Assembly: GCA_021199355.1 (NCBI GenBank)
Contig: JAJQIF010000009.1
Coordinates: forward strand, 363,792-427,791
Length of the DNA: 64,000 nt
Direction: 5' to 3'
Source of the DNA: Oscillospiraceae bacterium
GTDB taxonomy: Bacteria; Bacillota; Clostridia; Oscillospirales; Ruminococcaceae
Part shown: piece after piece, positions 7,783 to 16,605 of the stretch
Position numbering within the stretch: position 1 is the first letter of the stretch
How the letters are laid out: each line of letters opens with the position of its first letter
Made by a program: the position numbers and the translations under genes
Notes under the pieces: generated by a model
The model's database searches: none
Told to the model about the DNA's origin: nothing
The model's input: only the letters and a program-made list of their open reading frames with translations

Positions 7783-8612
7783 ACGTACTTTACTGCGGCG
7801 ACGGCAATATAGAGCGAGGCTTGATTATTTCGGTTATGTCGCTTCTGAAAAATATTGAAACCGATCTTCATGTATGGGTTCTGACCGCCGAAATGGATTT
7901 TCAGGGAAAGCATATTTCGCCGGTCAGGGATGACGTTATATGTGCACTTAGGGAATATATGCAGGGCTATAACAGCTCTGGCAGCATATCTCTTGTTGAC
8001 GTTTCGGGACTTTTTGAAAAAGAAGTGCCCACGGCTAATATGGGCACAAGGTTTACTCCTTGCTGTATGCTTCGGCTGTTCTCCGATGAGATTTCCGAAA
8101 TACCGGACAAGATAATGTATCTTGACAACGACGTTGTCTGCCGCGGAGACCCGAGCGAGTTTTATAATCAGGATATGACTGAATATGAAATTGCCGGAGT
8201 TCTCGATTACTACGGTGGATGGTTCTTCCGAAAGAAACCCTTCAGGCGCGATTATCTCAATTCCGGCGTGCTTCTTATGAATATGTCTATGATAAGGAAA
8301 ACCGGTCTCTTCAGAGAAAGTCGCAAGCGTTGTTGTGAAAAGAAGATGTTCATGCCCGACCAGTCGGCTATCAATAAGCTTGCAGTCTCTAAAAAGATTT
8401 GCCCCCGCAAATACAACGAGCAAAGAAAGCTTCACTCCGACACAGTCATGCAGCATTTCACCACAAGCTTCCGCTTCTTCCCGTACATAAGAACAGTAAC
8501 CGTCAAGCCTTGGGATATCCCTAGACTTCACGAGGTTTTAAAGCTACATGAATACGATGATTTGCTCTCTGAGTATACCGTATTCTATGAGTCAATCGTT
8601 AAAAACAGATAA
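7779..8612 (+). CDS. family 8 glycosyltransferase
   Basis: 277-residue retaining glycosyltransferase of GT family 8, which uses UDP-sugars and a divalent metal. The N-terminus MNVLYCGDGN is the nucleotide-binding strand, the DxD metal site is LDNDV with Asp116 and Asp118, and LNSGVLLMNM is the conserved GT8 acceptor/donor segment. No signal peptide or transmembrane segment is visible, so it acts at the inner face of the membrane. ATGA overlap with the upstream acyltransferase implies translational coupling. Sugar donor and acceptor cannot be deduced. Confidence 0.93.
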   Translation: MNVLYCGDGNIERGLIISVMSLLKNIETDLHVWVLTAEMDFQGKHISPVRDDVICALREYMQGYNSSGSISLVDVSGLFEKEVPTANMGTRFTPCCMLRLFSDEISEIPDKIMYLDNDVVCRGDPSEFYNQDMTEYEIAGVLDYYGGWFFRKKPFRRDYLNSGVLLMNMSMIRKTGLFRESRKRCCEKKMFMPDQSAINKLAVSKKICPRKYNEQRKLHSDTVMQHFTTSFRFFPYIRTVTVKPWDIPRLHEVLKLHEYDDLLSEYTVFYESIVKNR

Positions 8613-8628
8613 TGAAAGGAACATCAGT

Positions 8629-9585
8629 ATGTCAATAATCCCAATATTCTTTACAGTCGATGAAGGCTATGCACCTTATCTCGACTGTGCAATTCGTTCA
8701 ATGGTTAAAAACGCATCCAAGGATAATGAGTATGTTATTTACGTTCTTCACCAGGATCTGACCGATAAATCCATCGAAAAGATAAAGACCGGTGTCAAAG
8801 CTCCGTTTTCGATTGAGTTTATCAAAATGGAGGATGAATTCCATGGCATCGTTGCAAGAGAAGAAAACAAGCTGAGATGCGATTATTTCACACTCACCAT
8901 CTATTTCAGAATTTTCATTGCAGACATGTTCCCGCAGTATGATAAAGGCATATATATCGACAGCGACATAATCGTCCCGGGTGACATTTCCGAGCTATAC
9001 AATACCGACCTTGAAGGCAATATTATCGGTGCCTGCTGTGACCGTTCTATTCAAGGCGTTCCGGATTTGGTCTTCTATACCGAAAACGCCGTTGGTACTG
9101 CTTCGGATGACTACATTAATTCTGGAATTCTTCTGATGGATTTGAAGATGATGCGCGATAGACACTTCAGCGAGCATTTCTTAAATCTCATGAACGAGTA
9201 TCACTTTGACACCGTTGCACCCGATCAGGACTATATCAATGCTATGTGCAATGGCAATATCAAATATCTATCCGATGACTGGGATACAATGCCTCCTCAA
9301 GGCGGCGAGGTCAAGCTCAATCCCAATCCCAAGCTGATACATTTTAACCTCTTCCAGAAGCCTTGGTGCTATGATAACATCCCCTATGAGGAATATTTCT
9401 GGAAGTATGCCAAGATGTCGCCGTTCAAGAATGATATCCTTGAATTCAAGGCAAATTATGACGAATCCAAGCAAAAAGCCGACAGTGATACGCTCATGAA
9501 GCTTATTTCCAAGGCGTCTGTTCTGGATAAAAACGAAGTAACATTCAAGAAAATGTATGATAACGGAGTAAAGATTCGTATATGA
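8629..9585 (+). CDS. family 8 glycosyltransferase (second copy)
   Basis: 318-residue GT8 enzyme, a diverged paralogue of the preceding gene. The DxD site is YIDSDI with Asp111 and Asp113, and INSGILLMDL matches the GT8 core; DQDYINAMC follows. The ATG at 8629 has AAAGGAA at proper spacing; the frame is open further up into the previous gene but with no ribosome site. It sits 16 bases after the first GT8 and its stop overlaps the next ATG. Two sequential GT8s suggest that a disaccharide or short oligosaccharide is built. Confidence 0.93.
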   Translation: MSIIPIFFTVDEGYAPYLDCAIRSMVKNASKDNEYVIYVLHQDLTDKSIEKIKTGVKAPFSIEFIKMEDEFHGIVAREENKLRCDYFTLTIYFRIFIADMFPQYDKGIYIDSDIIVPGDISELYNTDLEGNIIGACCDRSIQGVPDLVFYTENAVGTASDDYINSGILLMDLKMMRDRHFSEHFLNLMNEYHFDTVAPDQDYINAMCNGNIKYLSDDWDTMPPQGGEVKLNPNPKLIHFNLFQKPWCYDNIPYEEYFWKYAKMSPFKNDILEFKANYDESKQKADSDTLMKLISKASVLDKNEVTFKKMYDNGVKIRI

Positions 9586-10598
9586 TTATAGGAAGCCACA
9601 AGGACGAGGTAATAAAGAATATCGCCGAGAAGGTTGCGGAGCAGGATTTCAACAGCAAGGTTGAGATTGACGATGCTGAGCTTACCCGTGATGAGAGAAA
9701 CGCGCTTGTTGATGAATTTATCGCAAAAAGCAAGACCCTGAAAAAGCGGGTTGACACTCTTTGCGCCAGAGCCATCACTGATTCTGTTGCAAGAATGGTA
9801 AACCGTAAGACCCGGGTCGAAGGAGCGAAGAATATAATCGGTATAACAACCGGTGCGATTATAACAAGTAATCACTTTAATCCGCTTGATTCTACGATTG
9901 TCCGCACTGCTATGAGAAGAACCGGTCACAAGCATATGCGAATCGTAAGTCAGGAGACCAATCTCGCTATGGGTGGTTTATTCGGCTACATCATGAAAAA
10001 TGCCGACACGATTCCACTCCCGAGCCAGAAGGAGCGCCGTTCCGAATTCTTTGCCGAAAAGATAAGGCAGGAGCTCAAAAAGAACTCAGTAATTCTCATC
10101 TACCCCGAACAGGAAATGTGGTTCAACTATCGCAAGCCCCGTCCTCCCAAACGTGGCGCCTACTATTATGCGGCAGAGAACAATGTCCCGATTATCTCCT
10201 GCTTCGTTGAAATTCGTGACACCGACGAGATGGACAACGACGAATTCTACAAGACGGAGTATGTCATCCATATTCTCAAGCCTATCTATCCCGACCCGAA
10301 TAAGTCTGTCCGTGAAAACAGCTTTGATATGATGGAAACAGATTATCGTCAGAAGATTGAAGCATACGAAAAATCATACTCCAAAAAGCTTGTCTATGAC
10401 TTTGAGGATTCGGATATCGCAGGTTGGATTGGACACGATGCTTCTGTGGCAAAATCGACGGTCTTGGCGCCTATGTCAGTTGTCGAAGAGCACAAAAAGA
10501 AAAGCGCTGAGAGGAAACTCAGGCACAGGGAGAGACGCGAGTGCAGACATGTCAAGCGTAAAACGAGAATATCAAGAATGTTCCGTAAGAAAAGATAA
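9582..10598 (+). CDS. PlsC-like acyltransferase with basic C-terminal tail
   Basis: 338-residue acyltransferase-superfamily protein. Motif I is canonical NHFNPLD (His98, Asp103, HX4D), and the later motif VILIYPEQEMWF parallels the first acyltransferase of the cassette. The region before residue 60 is charged and helical rather than hydrophobic. The last 40 residues are extremely rich in Arg and Lys (for example RKLRHRERRECRH), suggesting electrostatic membrane or polyanion contact. It overlaps the upstream GT8 by ATGA. As the cassette is bracketed by two acyltransferases, a doubly acylated glycolipid or O-acylated glycan is a reasonable product guess. Confidence 0.87.
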   Translation: MIIGSHKDEVIKNIAEKVAEQDFNSKVEIDDAELTRDERNALVDEFIAKSKTLKKRVDTLCARAITDSVARMVNRKTRVEGAKNIIGITTGAIITSNHFNPLDSTIVRTAMRRTGHKHMRIVSQETNLAMGGLFGYIMKNADTIPLPSQKERRSEFFAEKIRQELKKNSVILIYPEQEMWFNYRKPRPPKRGAYYYAAENNVPIISCFVEIRDTDEMDNDEFYKTEYVIHILKPIYPDPNKSVRENSFDMMETDYRQKIEAYEKSYSKKLVYDFEDSDIAGWIGHDASVAKSTVLAPMSVVEEHKKKSAERKLRHRERRECRHVKRKTRISRMFRKKR

Positions 10599-10603
10599 CA
10601 TAA

Positions 10604-10635
10604 AAGAGGACACCATGCTTAGGTGTCCTCTTTTT
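10604..10635. terminator. bidirectional terminator between convergent genes
   Basis: Stem AAGAGGACACC (10604-10614) with GGTGTCCTCTT (10622-10632), followed by Ts on the plus strand and preceded by As, so it can serve both the acyltransferase operon and the minus-strand phosphodiesterase. Confidence 0.9.
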
Positions 10636-10646
10636 GATTATATTTA

Positions 10647-11189
10647 TTATAGCTCCCGCCTCATATATTCGTTCCCGTCTATATCCTTCCAGATAATAGC
10701 GTTGTCTTCAAGAACAATGTAGCTGTGCGGGCTGTCTTCCTTCGGAATAGATACCGACCCGGGATTGACATAGATATAGCTGTCATAATCCTGACACTTC
10801 GGGACATGCGTATGTCCGCATACGAGGATGGTGCCATTAGCTAACGGCGGAGGATTGGTTTCACTGTAGTTGTGCCCATGTGTGAGATAAAGCTCATGAC
10901 CGCAGGCATATACAATCGCGCTGTCTGAAAGAATAGGGAAGTGAAGCATCATCTGGTCAACATCCGCATCGCAGTTGCCTCTGATTGAAAAGACTTTGTC
11001 TTTTATTTCATTCAGCATTTCGGCAACCTCAGCCGGATTATAATCCTTCGGCAGGGCATTTCTTGGACCGTGGTACAGAATATCGCCCAAGAGTATGAGC
11101 TTTTCGGGCTTTTCAATATCGAATCTTTTAACAAGCTTTCTGCAATAGTAAGCGGAGCCGTGTATATCCGAAGCAATCATCAATTTCAT
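10647..11189 (-). CDS. YfcE/MJ0936-type metallophosphoesterase
   Basis: 180-residue soluble calcineurin-like phosphodiesterase. All metal-site motifs are present in order: SDIHG near residue 8, LLGDILYHG near 34, RGNCDAD near 71, LTHGH near 104 and GHTHVP near 126. The YfcE family hydrolyses phosphodiesters in vitro; the natural substrate is unsettled. GAGGTGA precedes its ATG. It is transcribed leftward from a promoter whose -10 box overlaps that of the divergent MATE gene. Confidence 0.93.
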   Translation of the reverse strand: MKLMIASDIHGSAYYCRKLVKRFDIEKPEKLILLGDILYHGPRNALPKDYNPAEVAEMLNEIKDKVFSIRGNCDADVDQMMLHFPILSDSAIVYACGHELYLTHGHNYSETNPPPLANGTILVCGHTHVPKCQDYDSYIYVNPGSVSIPKEDSPHSYIVLEDNAIIWKDIDGNEYMRREL

Positions 11190-11202
11190 GTAAAATCACC
11201 TC

Positions 11203-11252
11203 TTGACTGTAATTCACTTTGGTATTATAATATGTGCTTGGAGATAAGTCAA
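11203..11252. promoter_or_regulatory. overlapping divergent promoters (yfcE-like / MATE)
   Basis: Plus strand: TTGACT 11203-11208, 17-base spacer, TATAAT 11226-11231, reading to the MATE gene. Minus strand: TTGACT (complement of 11247-11252), 17-base spacer, TATAAT (complement of 11224-11229), reading to the phosphodiesterase. The two -10 boxes share the palindrome ATTATAAT at 11224-11231, so polymerase should not occupy both at once. Confidence 0.85.
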
Positions 11253-11289
11253 TAGCTCTTTGAGCTTTTTTAATAGACGGAGGAAGTTT

Positions 11290-12648
11290 ATGAACAGAGA
11301 TTTAACCACATCAGACCCTACTAAAGTGCTGCTGAAATTCTGCATCCCACTATTCGGAAGCATCATATTTCAGCAGCTCTATAACATAGCCGACAGCCTT
11401 GTCGCCGGAAAGTTTATCGGAAACGACGCTCTTGCCGCAGTAGGCAACAGCTATGAGATTACACTTATATTTATCGCGTTTGCCTTCGGATGCAATATCG
11501 GCTGTTCAGTAATCTCAGCTCAGCTTTTCGGTGCGAAGAAGTATAAGGAGCTCAAAACAGCTGTTTACTCAGCGCTTATCGTAAGTGCAGTTCTGTGTGC
11601 GGTCCTCATGATTATCGGACTGATATTCTGTGGAACTCTTCTCAGGCTCATAAATACTCCCGATGAGGTTTTTGCTGACTCAAAGCTTTATCTCGACATC
11701 TACATATGCGGTCTTCCGTTCATGTTCTTCTATAATATCGCCACCGGAATCTTTTCCGCCCTCGGCGATTCAAAAACTCCGTTCTTCTTCCTCATGTGCT
11801 CATCTGTCACTAATATAGGCGTGGATATTCTCTTTGTTGCAGTATTTGATATGGGCGTAGCCGGCGTTGCTTTGGCGACCCTTATCTGTCAGGGAATAAG
11901 CTGTATCTTGGCTGTCACCGTGGTATTCGTGAGATTTGCTAAAATCAAAACAGAGGGCAAGGTTCAGATATTCTCGTGGGATTGCGTCAAGCAGTTTGCC
12001 GTAATCGCAATTCCGAGCATCCTCCAGCAAAGCTTCATTTCCGTTGGAAATATCATAATTCAGAGTGTAATAAACGGCTTCGGCACAGCGGCAATGGCGG
12101 GCTATTCAGCCGCAGTAAAGCTGAATAACATGGTTGTAACATCGCTTACGACTCTCGGCAACGGTATTTCAAGCTTCACGGCTCAGAATCTCGGCGCAAA
12201 GAAGTATTCAAGAATCAATCTTGGTTGGAAGGCAGGACTCAAGATTGTCTTCGTTCTCTGTGTGCCTATTGTTCTCATCTACTGGATATTCTCAAGCGGA
12301 ATTCTTTATCTCTTCCTTGAAAGCCCGACAGGGGAGTCGGTTGACGTTGGTGTCTCGTTCTTAAGAATAATCTCACCGTTCTACTTCGTGGTTGCCGCAA
12401 AGCTCGTAACCGACGGAGTTCTGAGAGGCGCCGGACTTATGAAGAAATTCATGGCGGCTACCTTCACGGATTTGATTATAAGAGTGGTTCTCGCTCTTGT
12501 GCTTTCTCAGACTTCGCTCGGCATAACCGGCATCTGGTGTGCTTGGCCTGTAGGATGGACTGTTTCCACGATAATGTCAATCACCTTCTTCAAGACCACA
12601 AAGTGGGTAGGGAAGGAAAATACCGAGGCGGAGTCTCAGAAAAGCTGA
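11290..12648 (+). CDS. MATE-family efflux transporter
   Basis: 452-residue inner-membrane antiporter with about 12 hydrophobic helices, of the multidrug and toxic compound extrusion family, which exports cationic compounds using Na+ or H+ gradients. The N-terminal segments FGSIIFQQLYNIADSLVAG and GNDALAAVGN are typical of the NorM/DinF-like MATE core. ATG 11290 has GGAGGA at ideal spacing; an in-frame ATG at 11260 lacks one. It shares an overlapping divergent promoter with the phosphodiesterase gene. Substrate not deducible. Confidence 0.95.
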   Translation: MNRDLTTSDPTKVLLKFCIPLFGSIIFQQLYNIADSLVAGKFIGNDALAAVGNSYEITLIFIAFAFGCNIGCSVISAQLFGAKKYKELKTAVYSALIVSAVLCAVLMIIGLIFCGTLLRLINTPDEVFADSKLYLDIYICGLPFMFFYNIATGIFSALGDSKTPFFFLMCSSVTNIGVDILFVAVFDMGVAGVALATLICQGISCILAVTVVFVRFAKIKTEGKVQIFSWDCVKQFAVIAIPSILQQSFISVGNIIIQSVINGFGTAAMAGYSAAVKLNNMVVTSLTTLGNGISSFTAQNLGAKKYSRINLGWKAGLKIVFVLCVPIVLIYWIFSSGILYLFLESPTGESVDVGVSFLRIISPFYFVVAAKLVTDGVLRGAGLMKKFMAATFTDLIIRVVLALVLSQTSLGITGIWCAWPVGWTVSTIMSITFFKTTKWVGKENTEAESQKS

Positions 12649-12672
12649 CGAAAAATAAATATCAAAAAAGAC

Positions 12673-12701
12673 TTGACTTTTGCCCCGACTGTCGCTATAA
12701 T
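12673..12701 (+). promoter_or_regulatory. promoter of tRNA-Ser
   Basis: TTGACT (12673-12678), 17-base spacer, TATAAT (12696-12701). A short inverted repeat CCTACC/GGTAGG (about 12712-12728) lies in the leader before the tRNA and may be a processing stem. Confidence 0.82.
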
Positions 12702-12743
12702 AATATAGTCGCCTACCAAGATAGGTAGGGAACACAGTCACTC

Positions 12744-12830
12744 GGAGAAATACCCAAGTGGTGAAGGGGCTCCCCTGCTAAGGGAGTAGGTCGGGTTACC
12801 GGCGCGAGGGTTCAAATCCCTCTTTCTCCG
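12744..12830 (+). tRNA. tRNA-Ser (anticodon GCT)
   Basis: 87-nt class II tRNA with acceptor stem GGAGAAA/TTTCTCC, anticodon stem CTCCC/GGGAG, anticodon GCT at 12777-12779, a long variable arm typical of serine tRNAs, T-arm GGTTCAAATCC and encoded CCA at 12831-12833. It reads AGC and AGU. Confidence 0.97.
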
Positions 12831-12840
12831 CCAAGATTTA

Positions 12841-12866
12841 AGCACCTGAAATCAGGTGCTTTTTTC
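12841..12866 (+). terminator. terminator of tRNA-Ser
   Basis: Stem AGCACCTGA (12841-12849) with TCAGGTGCT (12852-12860) and a T-run on the plus strand. Confidence 0.88.
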
Positions 12867-12867
12867 A

Positions 12868-12905
12868 TGCAAAAAATAAGCATCCGAGGACTTGCTTCGG
12901 ATGCT
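12868..12905 (-). terminator. terminator of the marR-ABC operon
   Basis: Stem AGCATCCGA/TCGGATGCT (arms 12879-12887 and 12897-12905). Read on the minus strand it is followed by ATTTTTT, so it ends the ABC operon. Confidence 0.85.
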
Positions 12906-12915
12906 TTTATTTTTA

Positions 12916-14850
12916 TCAGTCAAGCTCTTTCTTGCCGGTATACAGTTCGTAATACCTGCCTTTGAGCTTAAGAAGATCGTCGTGGTTGCCACGCTCAATA
13001 ATCTCGCCGTTTTCGAGAACCATGATAGCTTCCGCATTTCGTACGGTCGAAAGCCTGTGGGCGATAACGAATGTCGTTCTGCCCTTCATAAGCCTGTCGA
13101 GACCGTGTTCGATATGACGCTCGGTTCTGGTATCGACTGAGGACGTAGCCTCGTCAAGAACGAGTATAGGAGCCTTTGAGAGAGCCGCTCTTGCGATGTT
13201 CAGAAGCTGTCTCTGACCCTGCGAGAGGTTAGCTCCGTCGCTTTCGAGAACGGTGTTGTAGCCGTCTTCAAGCCTCATTATGAAGGAGTGAGCGCTCGCA
13301 GTCTTAGCGGCGGCGATAACCTCGTCATCGGTCGCATCAAGTCTGCCGTAGCGGATATTCTCCATAACGGTTCCGGTGAACAGGTGAGTGTCTTGCAAAA
13401 CCATCGCAATGTTCTGCCTTAGGTATTCGCGGTTGTACTCCTTGACCTCGTGACCGTCAATCAGGATTTCACCTTCGTTGATGTCGTAGAAGCGGTTGAG
13501 AAGGTTCGTAACTGTCGTTTTTCCTGCGCCGGTTGAACCTACAAACGCAATCTTCTGTCCCTGATGAGCCCAGAGGCTGATGTGTTTCAGAACTATCTTA
13601 TCGGGAACATATCCGAACGTAACATCCTTAAGAACGATTTCGCCGTGAATTGGCGTTGTCAGTGCGTCGGGAGCATCAGCAACCTCCGGCTCTGAATCCA
13701 TAACCTCAAATACTCTCTCAGCTCCGGCAAGTGCCGCAAAGATGGTCGACATCTGCTGAGACATCTGGTTTATCGGGCGTGAGAATTCTTTCGAGTAGTT
13801 CGAGAATACAGTCAGTGCACCTGTTGAAAGATTGCCGGTGAGCATCAGTATACCACCGACACCGATTGTAACGCCGTATGCCATCTGAGAAGTGTTGCCC
13901 ATTATAGGACCCATAACAGAGCCCCAGAACTGTGCTCTGAACTGCTTATCACGCATATCGTCGTTAAGCTGGCTGAATTCCTCAACCGCAGTTTCCTCAT
14001 GGTTGAAGACCTTTACTACCTTCTGACCGGTGATGGTCTCTTCAACATAGCCGTTGACAGCACCCAGTGCCGCCTGCTGACCGGTATAGTACTTTGAAGA
14101 ACGTTTTGCAATCGCCGAACCGCCGAATGCAAATATCGGGATAAACACAATCGTGACAATCGTCAGAACCCAGTTTGTCGTTATCATGAAGATAAACGTG
14201 CCCAAAAGCGTAATGACACTTGATATGAGCGATGTCAGCGTGTTATTGATCATCGTATCGATGTTGTCGATATCGTTTGTGAATCTCGACATGATTTCGC
14301 CGGTAGGATGGGAATCAAAGTATCTGACGGGAAGCTTCTGAAGCTTTTCAAACAGGTCGTTTCTTATCTTCTCAATCGCATTATGCGAAATAGTAACCAT
14401 GATACGGGATTGCAGGTAGTTGGTGACAATGCCTACGAGATAGATGCAGAGAAGAACCAATACAACTCTTACTATGTATTCCATTATCTCGCAGTCTCCT
14501 GTGATGCTTTTCAGGATGTTGTCCGCAAACCTTTCCATGGTGCTCATTTCCTGCTCGACACCGGTTACAGCAACTGTAAGCTTGTTTATAATAGGTGCCA
14601 GAAGATATGAGCAGAAGAGGGAAGTGACAGTGGTTATAAGCATACAAAGAAGTACCAGAACCAGTCTGAATTTGTACTGAGCGATATATCCAACCAGCCT
14701 TTTGACTACCTTACCGGTGTCCTTGGGTCTTGAATTGTCGCCTCGCGGACCTCTTGAACCGCGACCCCCGCCCGGTCCGCCCGGACCGCCTCTCTGGTCA
14801 GCGGCTTTTTTGTTATACTGCTTTTGAAGGGCTGTTAAGTCTCTTGCCAT
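12916..14850 (-). CDS. heterodimeric ABC exporter, catalytic-site subunit
   Basis: 644-residue permease-ATPase fusion. The N-terminal extension of about 50 residues is rich in Gly, Arg and Pro (RGGPGGPGGGRGSRGPRG), followed by six helices and an NBD. Walker A GSTGAGKTT lies near residue 437, the Q-loop VLQDTHLF follows, and Walker B LVLDEATS near 563 retains the catalytic Glu; the switch His is present in IAHRLST. The signature loop is NLSQGQRQ, not LSGGQ. It pairs with the adjacent upstream ABC gene, whose own Walker B and switch residues are altered, so the dimer has one competent and one degenerate ATP site as in BmrCD/TmrAB-type exporters. The gap to the partner stop is 2 bases. Multidrug export is likely, substrate unproven. 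Confidence 0.94.
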   Translation of the reverse strand: MARDLTALQKQYNKKAADQRGGPGGPGGGRGSRGPRGDNSRPKDTGKVVKRLVGYIAQYKFRLVLVLLCMLITTVTSLFCSYLLAPIINKLTVAVTGVEQEMSTMERFADNILKSITGDCEIMEYIVRVVLVLLCIYLVGIVTNYLQSRIMVTISHNAIEKIRNDLFEKLQKLPVRYFDSHPTGEIMSRFTNDIDNIDTMINNTLTSLISSVITLLGTFIFMITTNWVLTIVTIVFIPIFAFGGSAIAKRSSKYYTGQQAALGAVNGYVEETITGQKVVKVFNHEETAVEEFSQLNDDMRDKQFRAQFWGSVMGPIMGNTSQMAYGVTIGVGGILMLTGNLSTGALTVFSNYSKEFSRPINQMSQQMSTIFAALAGAERVFEVMDSEPEVADAPDALTTPIHGEIVLKDVTFGYVPDKIVLKHISLWAHQGQKIAFVGSTGAGKTTVTNLLNRFYDINEGEILIDGHEVKEYNREYLRQNIAMVLQDTHLFTGTVMENIRYGRLDATDDEVIAAAKTASAHSFIMRLEDGYNTVLESDGANLSQGQRQLLNIARAALSKAPILVLDEATSSVDTRTERHIEHGLDRLMKGRTTFVIAHRLSTVRNAEAIMVLENGEIIERGNHDDLLKLKGRYYELYTGKKELD

Positions 14851-14852
14851 AC

Positions 14853-16592
14853 TTACACCGCCTTCTTTTCCGAGTCATTCTGGGAGTAATAAATCTCCTG
14901 ATATGCCTCGTTACTAGCTAAAAGCTCGTCATGAGTTCCGACCCCCGAAATCTTGCCTTCATTCATGACAATTATCATGTCAGCGTCTTTGACAGACGTA
15001 ATTCTCTGGGCAATAATAATCTTTGTTGAGTCGGCAAGTTCGTTTCGGAACGCTTTTCTTATCTGAGCTTCGGTCGCAGTATCAACCGCACTTGTTGAGT
15101 CATCAAGTATGAGAACCTTCGGACTCTTGAGCAAAGCTCTTGCGATACAGAGTCTCTGCTTCTGACCGCCGGATACGTTCGTACCGCCTTGATCGATAGC
15201 CGTCTGATATCCATCCTTGAAGGATGATACAAACTTGTCAGCCTGAGCACTCTGTGCGGCGGCTTTTATCTCTTCCTCGGTTGCATTTTCGTTGCCCCAA
15301 CGAAGGTTCTCTTCAATGGTTCCGGAGAACAGGGTGTTGTTCTGGAGCACCATGCCGATTCCTTCGCGCAGGTTATAAAGAGAATAGTCCTTGACATTCA
15401 CACCGTCAACCAGAACCTCGCCTTCGTCAACCTCGTAAAGACGGGCAATCATCGAAACGAGGGTTGTTTTTCCGCAACCTGTCGAACCGACTATGCCGAC
15501 GGTTGAATGAGCGGGAATTTTAAGGTTGATGTTCGTCAGGACACTATCCTCGGAATTCTTGTAGTAACGGAAGGTGACATTCTTAAACTCGATTTCACCG
15601 TTCTGAACAGTAAGCTCCTTGTGAGCGGCGTTGTCGTCGTTGATATCGGGCTCTTCATCAAGAACCTGAGAGATTCTTCTTGCACTTACGAGTGCTCTCG
15701 AGGAGGTCATAAGGAGCATAGAAACCATCATGAGTGACGACAGAATCTGAGCCGCATATGTGATGAATGCCGTCAGGTTTCCGACTTCCATGCCATTGTC
15801 AAGTACTATCTGTCCGCCGAAGTATATGATACAAACTGTCGTGACGTTCATTATAAGCGTCATGACGGGACCTATGAAAATCATAATCTTCACGGCGCTG
15901 AGTGATGCCGACTTGTAGTCGCCGTTTGCCTTACTGAATTTGTCGATTTCCTTATCTTCTCTTACAAAGCTCTTTACGACTCTAACATTCGTTACATTTT
16001 CACGGACGGTTGCGTTTAAACCGTCAAGCTTTTTTTGCACGGTCTGGAATCTTGAGAACCCCTTGAAGATAATCAAGCCGACACCGCAAAGGAGCACGGG
16101 AATCGCCACAGCGAAAACCGCTGAGAGGGAAGGACTTATGCTTATGGCCATAATAAGCGCCATAATCATCATTCCCGGTGCACGGAATGCCATTCTCAGA
16201 AGCTGGTTGACAAAGTTCTGCATCTGAGTGATGTCATTTGTGAGTCTTGTGACAAGCGAGCTCGTGGAGAATCGGTCGATATTTGCAAAAGAGAAGGTCT
16301 GCACCTTCTCAAATACATCCTGTCTTAAATCGCAGGCAAAATTGACCGATGCCTTGGCTCCGAAATAGGAGCCACCGGCACCGCCCGCCATCATAACAGC
16401 GGCACAAACAACAATTCCGAGCATAACAAGTATACAGGTTGAAAGAGTCAGCGTCCCGGCGTTCTGTTGGTTGATGATAATTGCCATCAGTCTGGGGATT
16501 ATGACCTCGCCGAAAACTTCAACGAGCATACATATAGGAGTGATGATGAAAAGCGGCAAATATGGTTTGATATATTTATACCAACGTTTCAC
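14853..16592 (-). CDS. heterodimeric ABC exporter, degenerate-site subunit
   Basis: 579-residue ABC permease-ATPase. Walker A GSTGCGKTT is near residue 371 and the signature NVSGGQKQR is canonical. Walker B ends LDDSTSAVD, with Asp where the catalytic Glu belongs (near 496), and the switch region is IAQRITSV, with Gln for His (near 527). These substitutions mark the non-hydrolysing site of a heterodimeric exporter; its canonical signature completes the active site of the partner encoded next. The GTG start at 16592 has GAGGAG upstream. It lies 13 bases after the MarR regulator in the same operon. Confidence 0.94.
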   Translation of the reverse strand: MKRWYKYIKPYLPLFIITPICMLVEVFGEVIIPRLMAIIINQQNAGTLTLSTCILVMLGIVVCAAVMMAGGAGGSYFGAKASVNFACDLRQDVFEKVQTFSFANIDRFSTSSLVTRLTNDITQMQNFVNQLLRMAFRAPGMMIMALIMAISISPSLSAVFAVAIPVLLCGVGLIIFKGFSRFQTVQKKLDGLNATVRENVTNVRVVKSFVREDKEIDKFSKANGDYKSASLSAVKIMIFIGPVMTLIMNVTTVCIIYFGGQIVLDNGMEVGNLTAFITYAAQILSSLMMVSMLLMTSSRALVSARRISQVLDEEPDINDDNAAHKELTVQNGEIEFKNVTFRYYKNSEDSVLTNINLKIPAHSTVGIVGSTGCGKTTLVSMIARLYEVDEGEVLVDGVNVKDYSLYNLREGIGMVLQNNTLFSGTIEENLRWGNENATEEEIKAAAQSAQADKFVSSFKDGYQTAIDQGGTNVSGGQKQRLCIARALLKSPKVLILDDSTSAVDTATEAQIRKAFRNELADSTKIIIAQRITSVKDADMIIVMNEGKISGVGTHDELLASNEAYQEIYYSQNDSEKKAV

Positions 16593-16605
16593 CCTTTAGC
16601 TCCTC

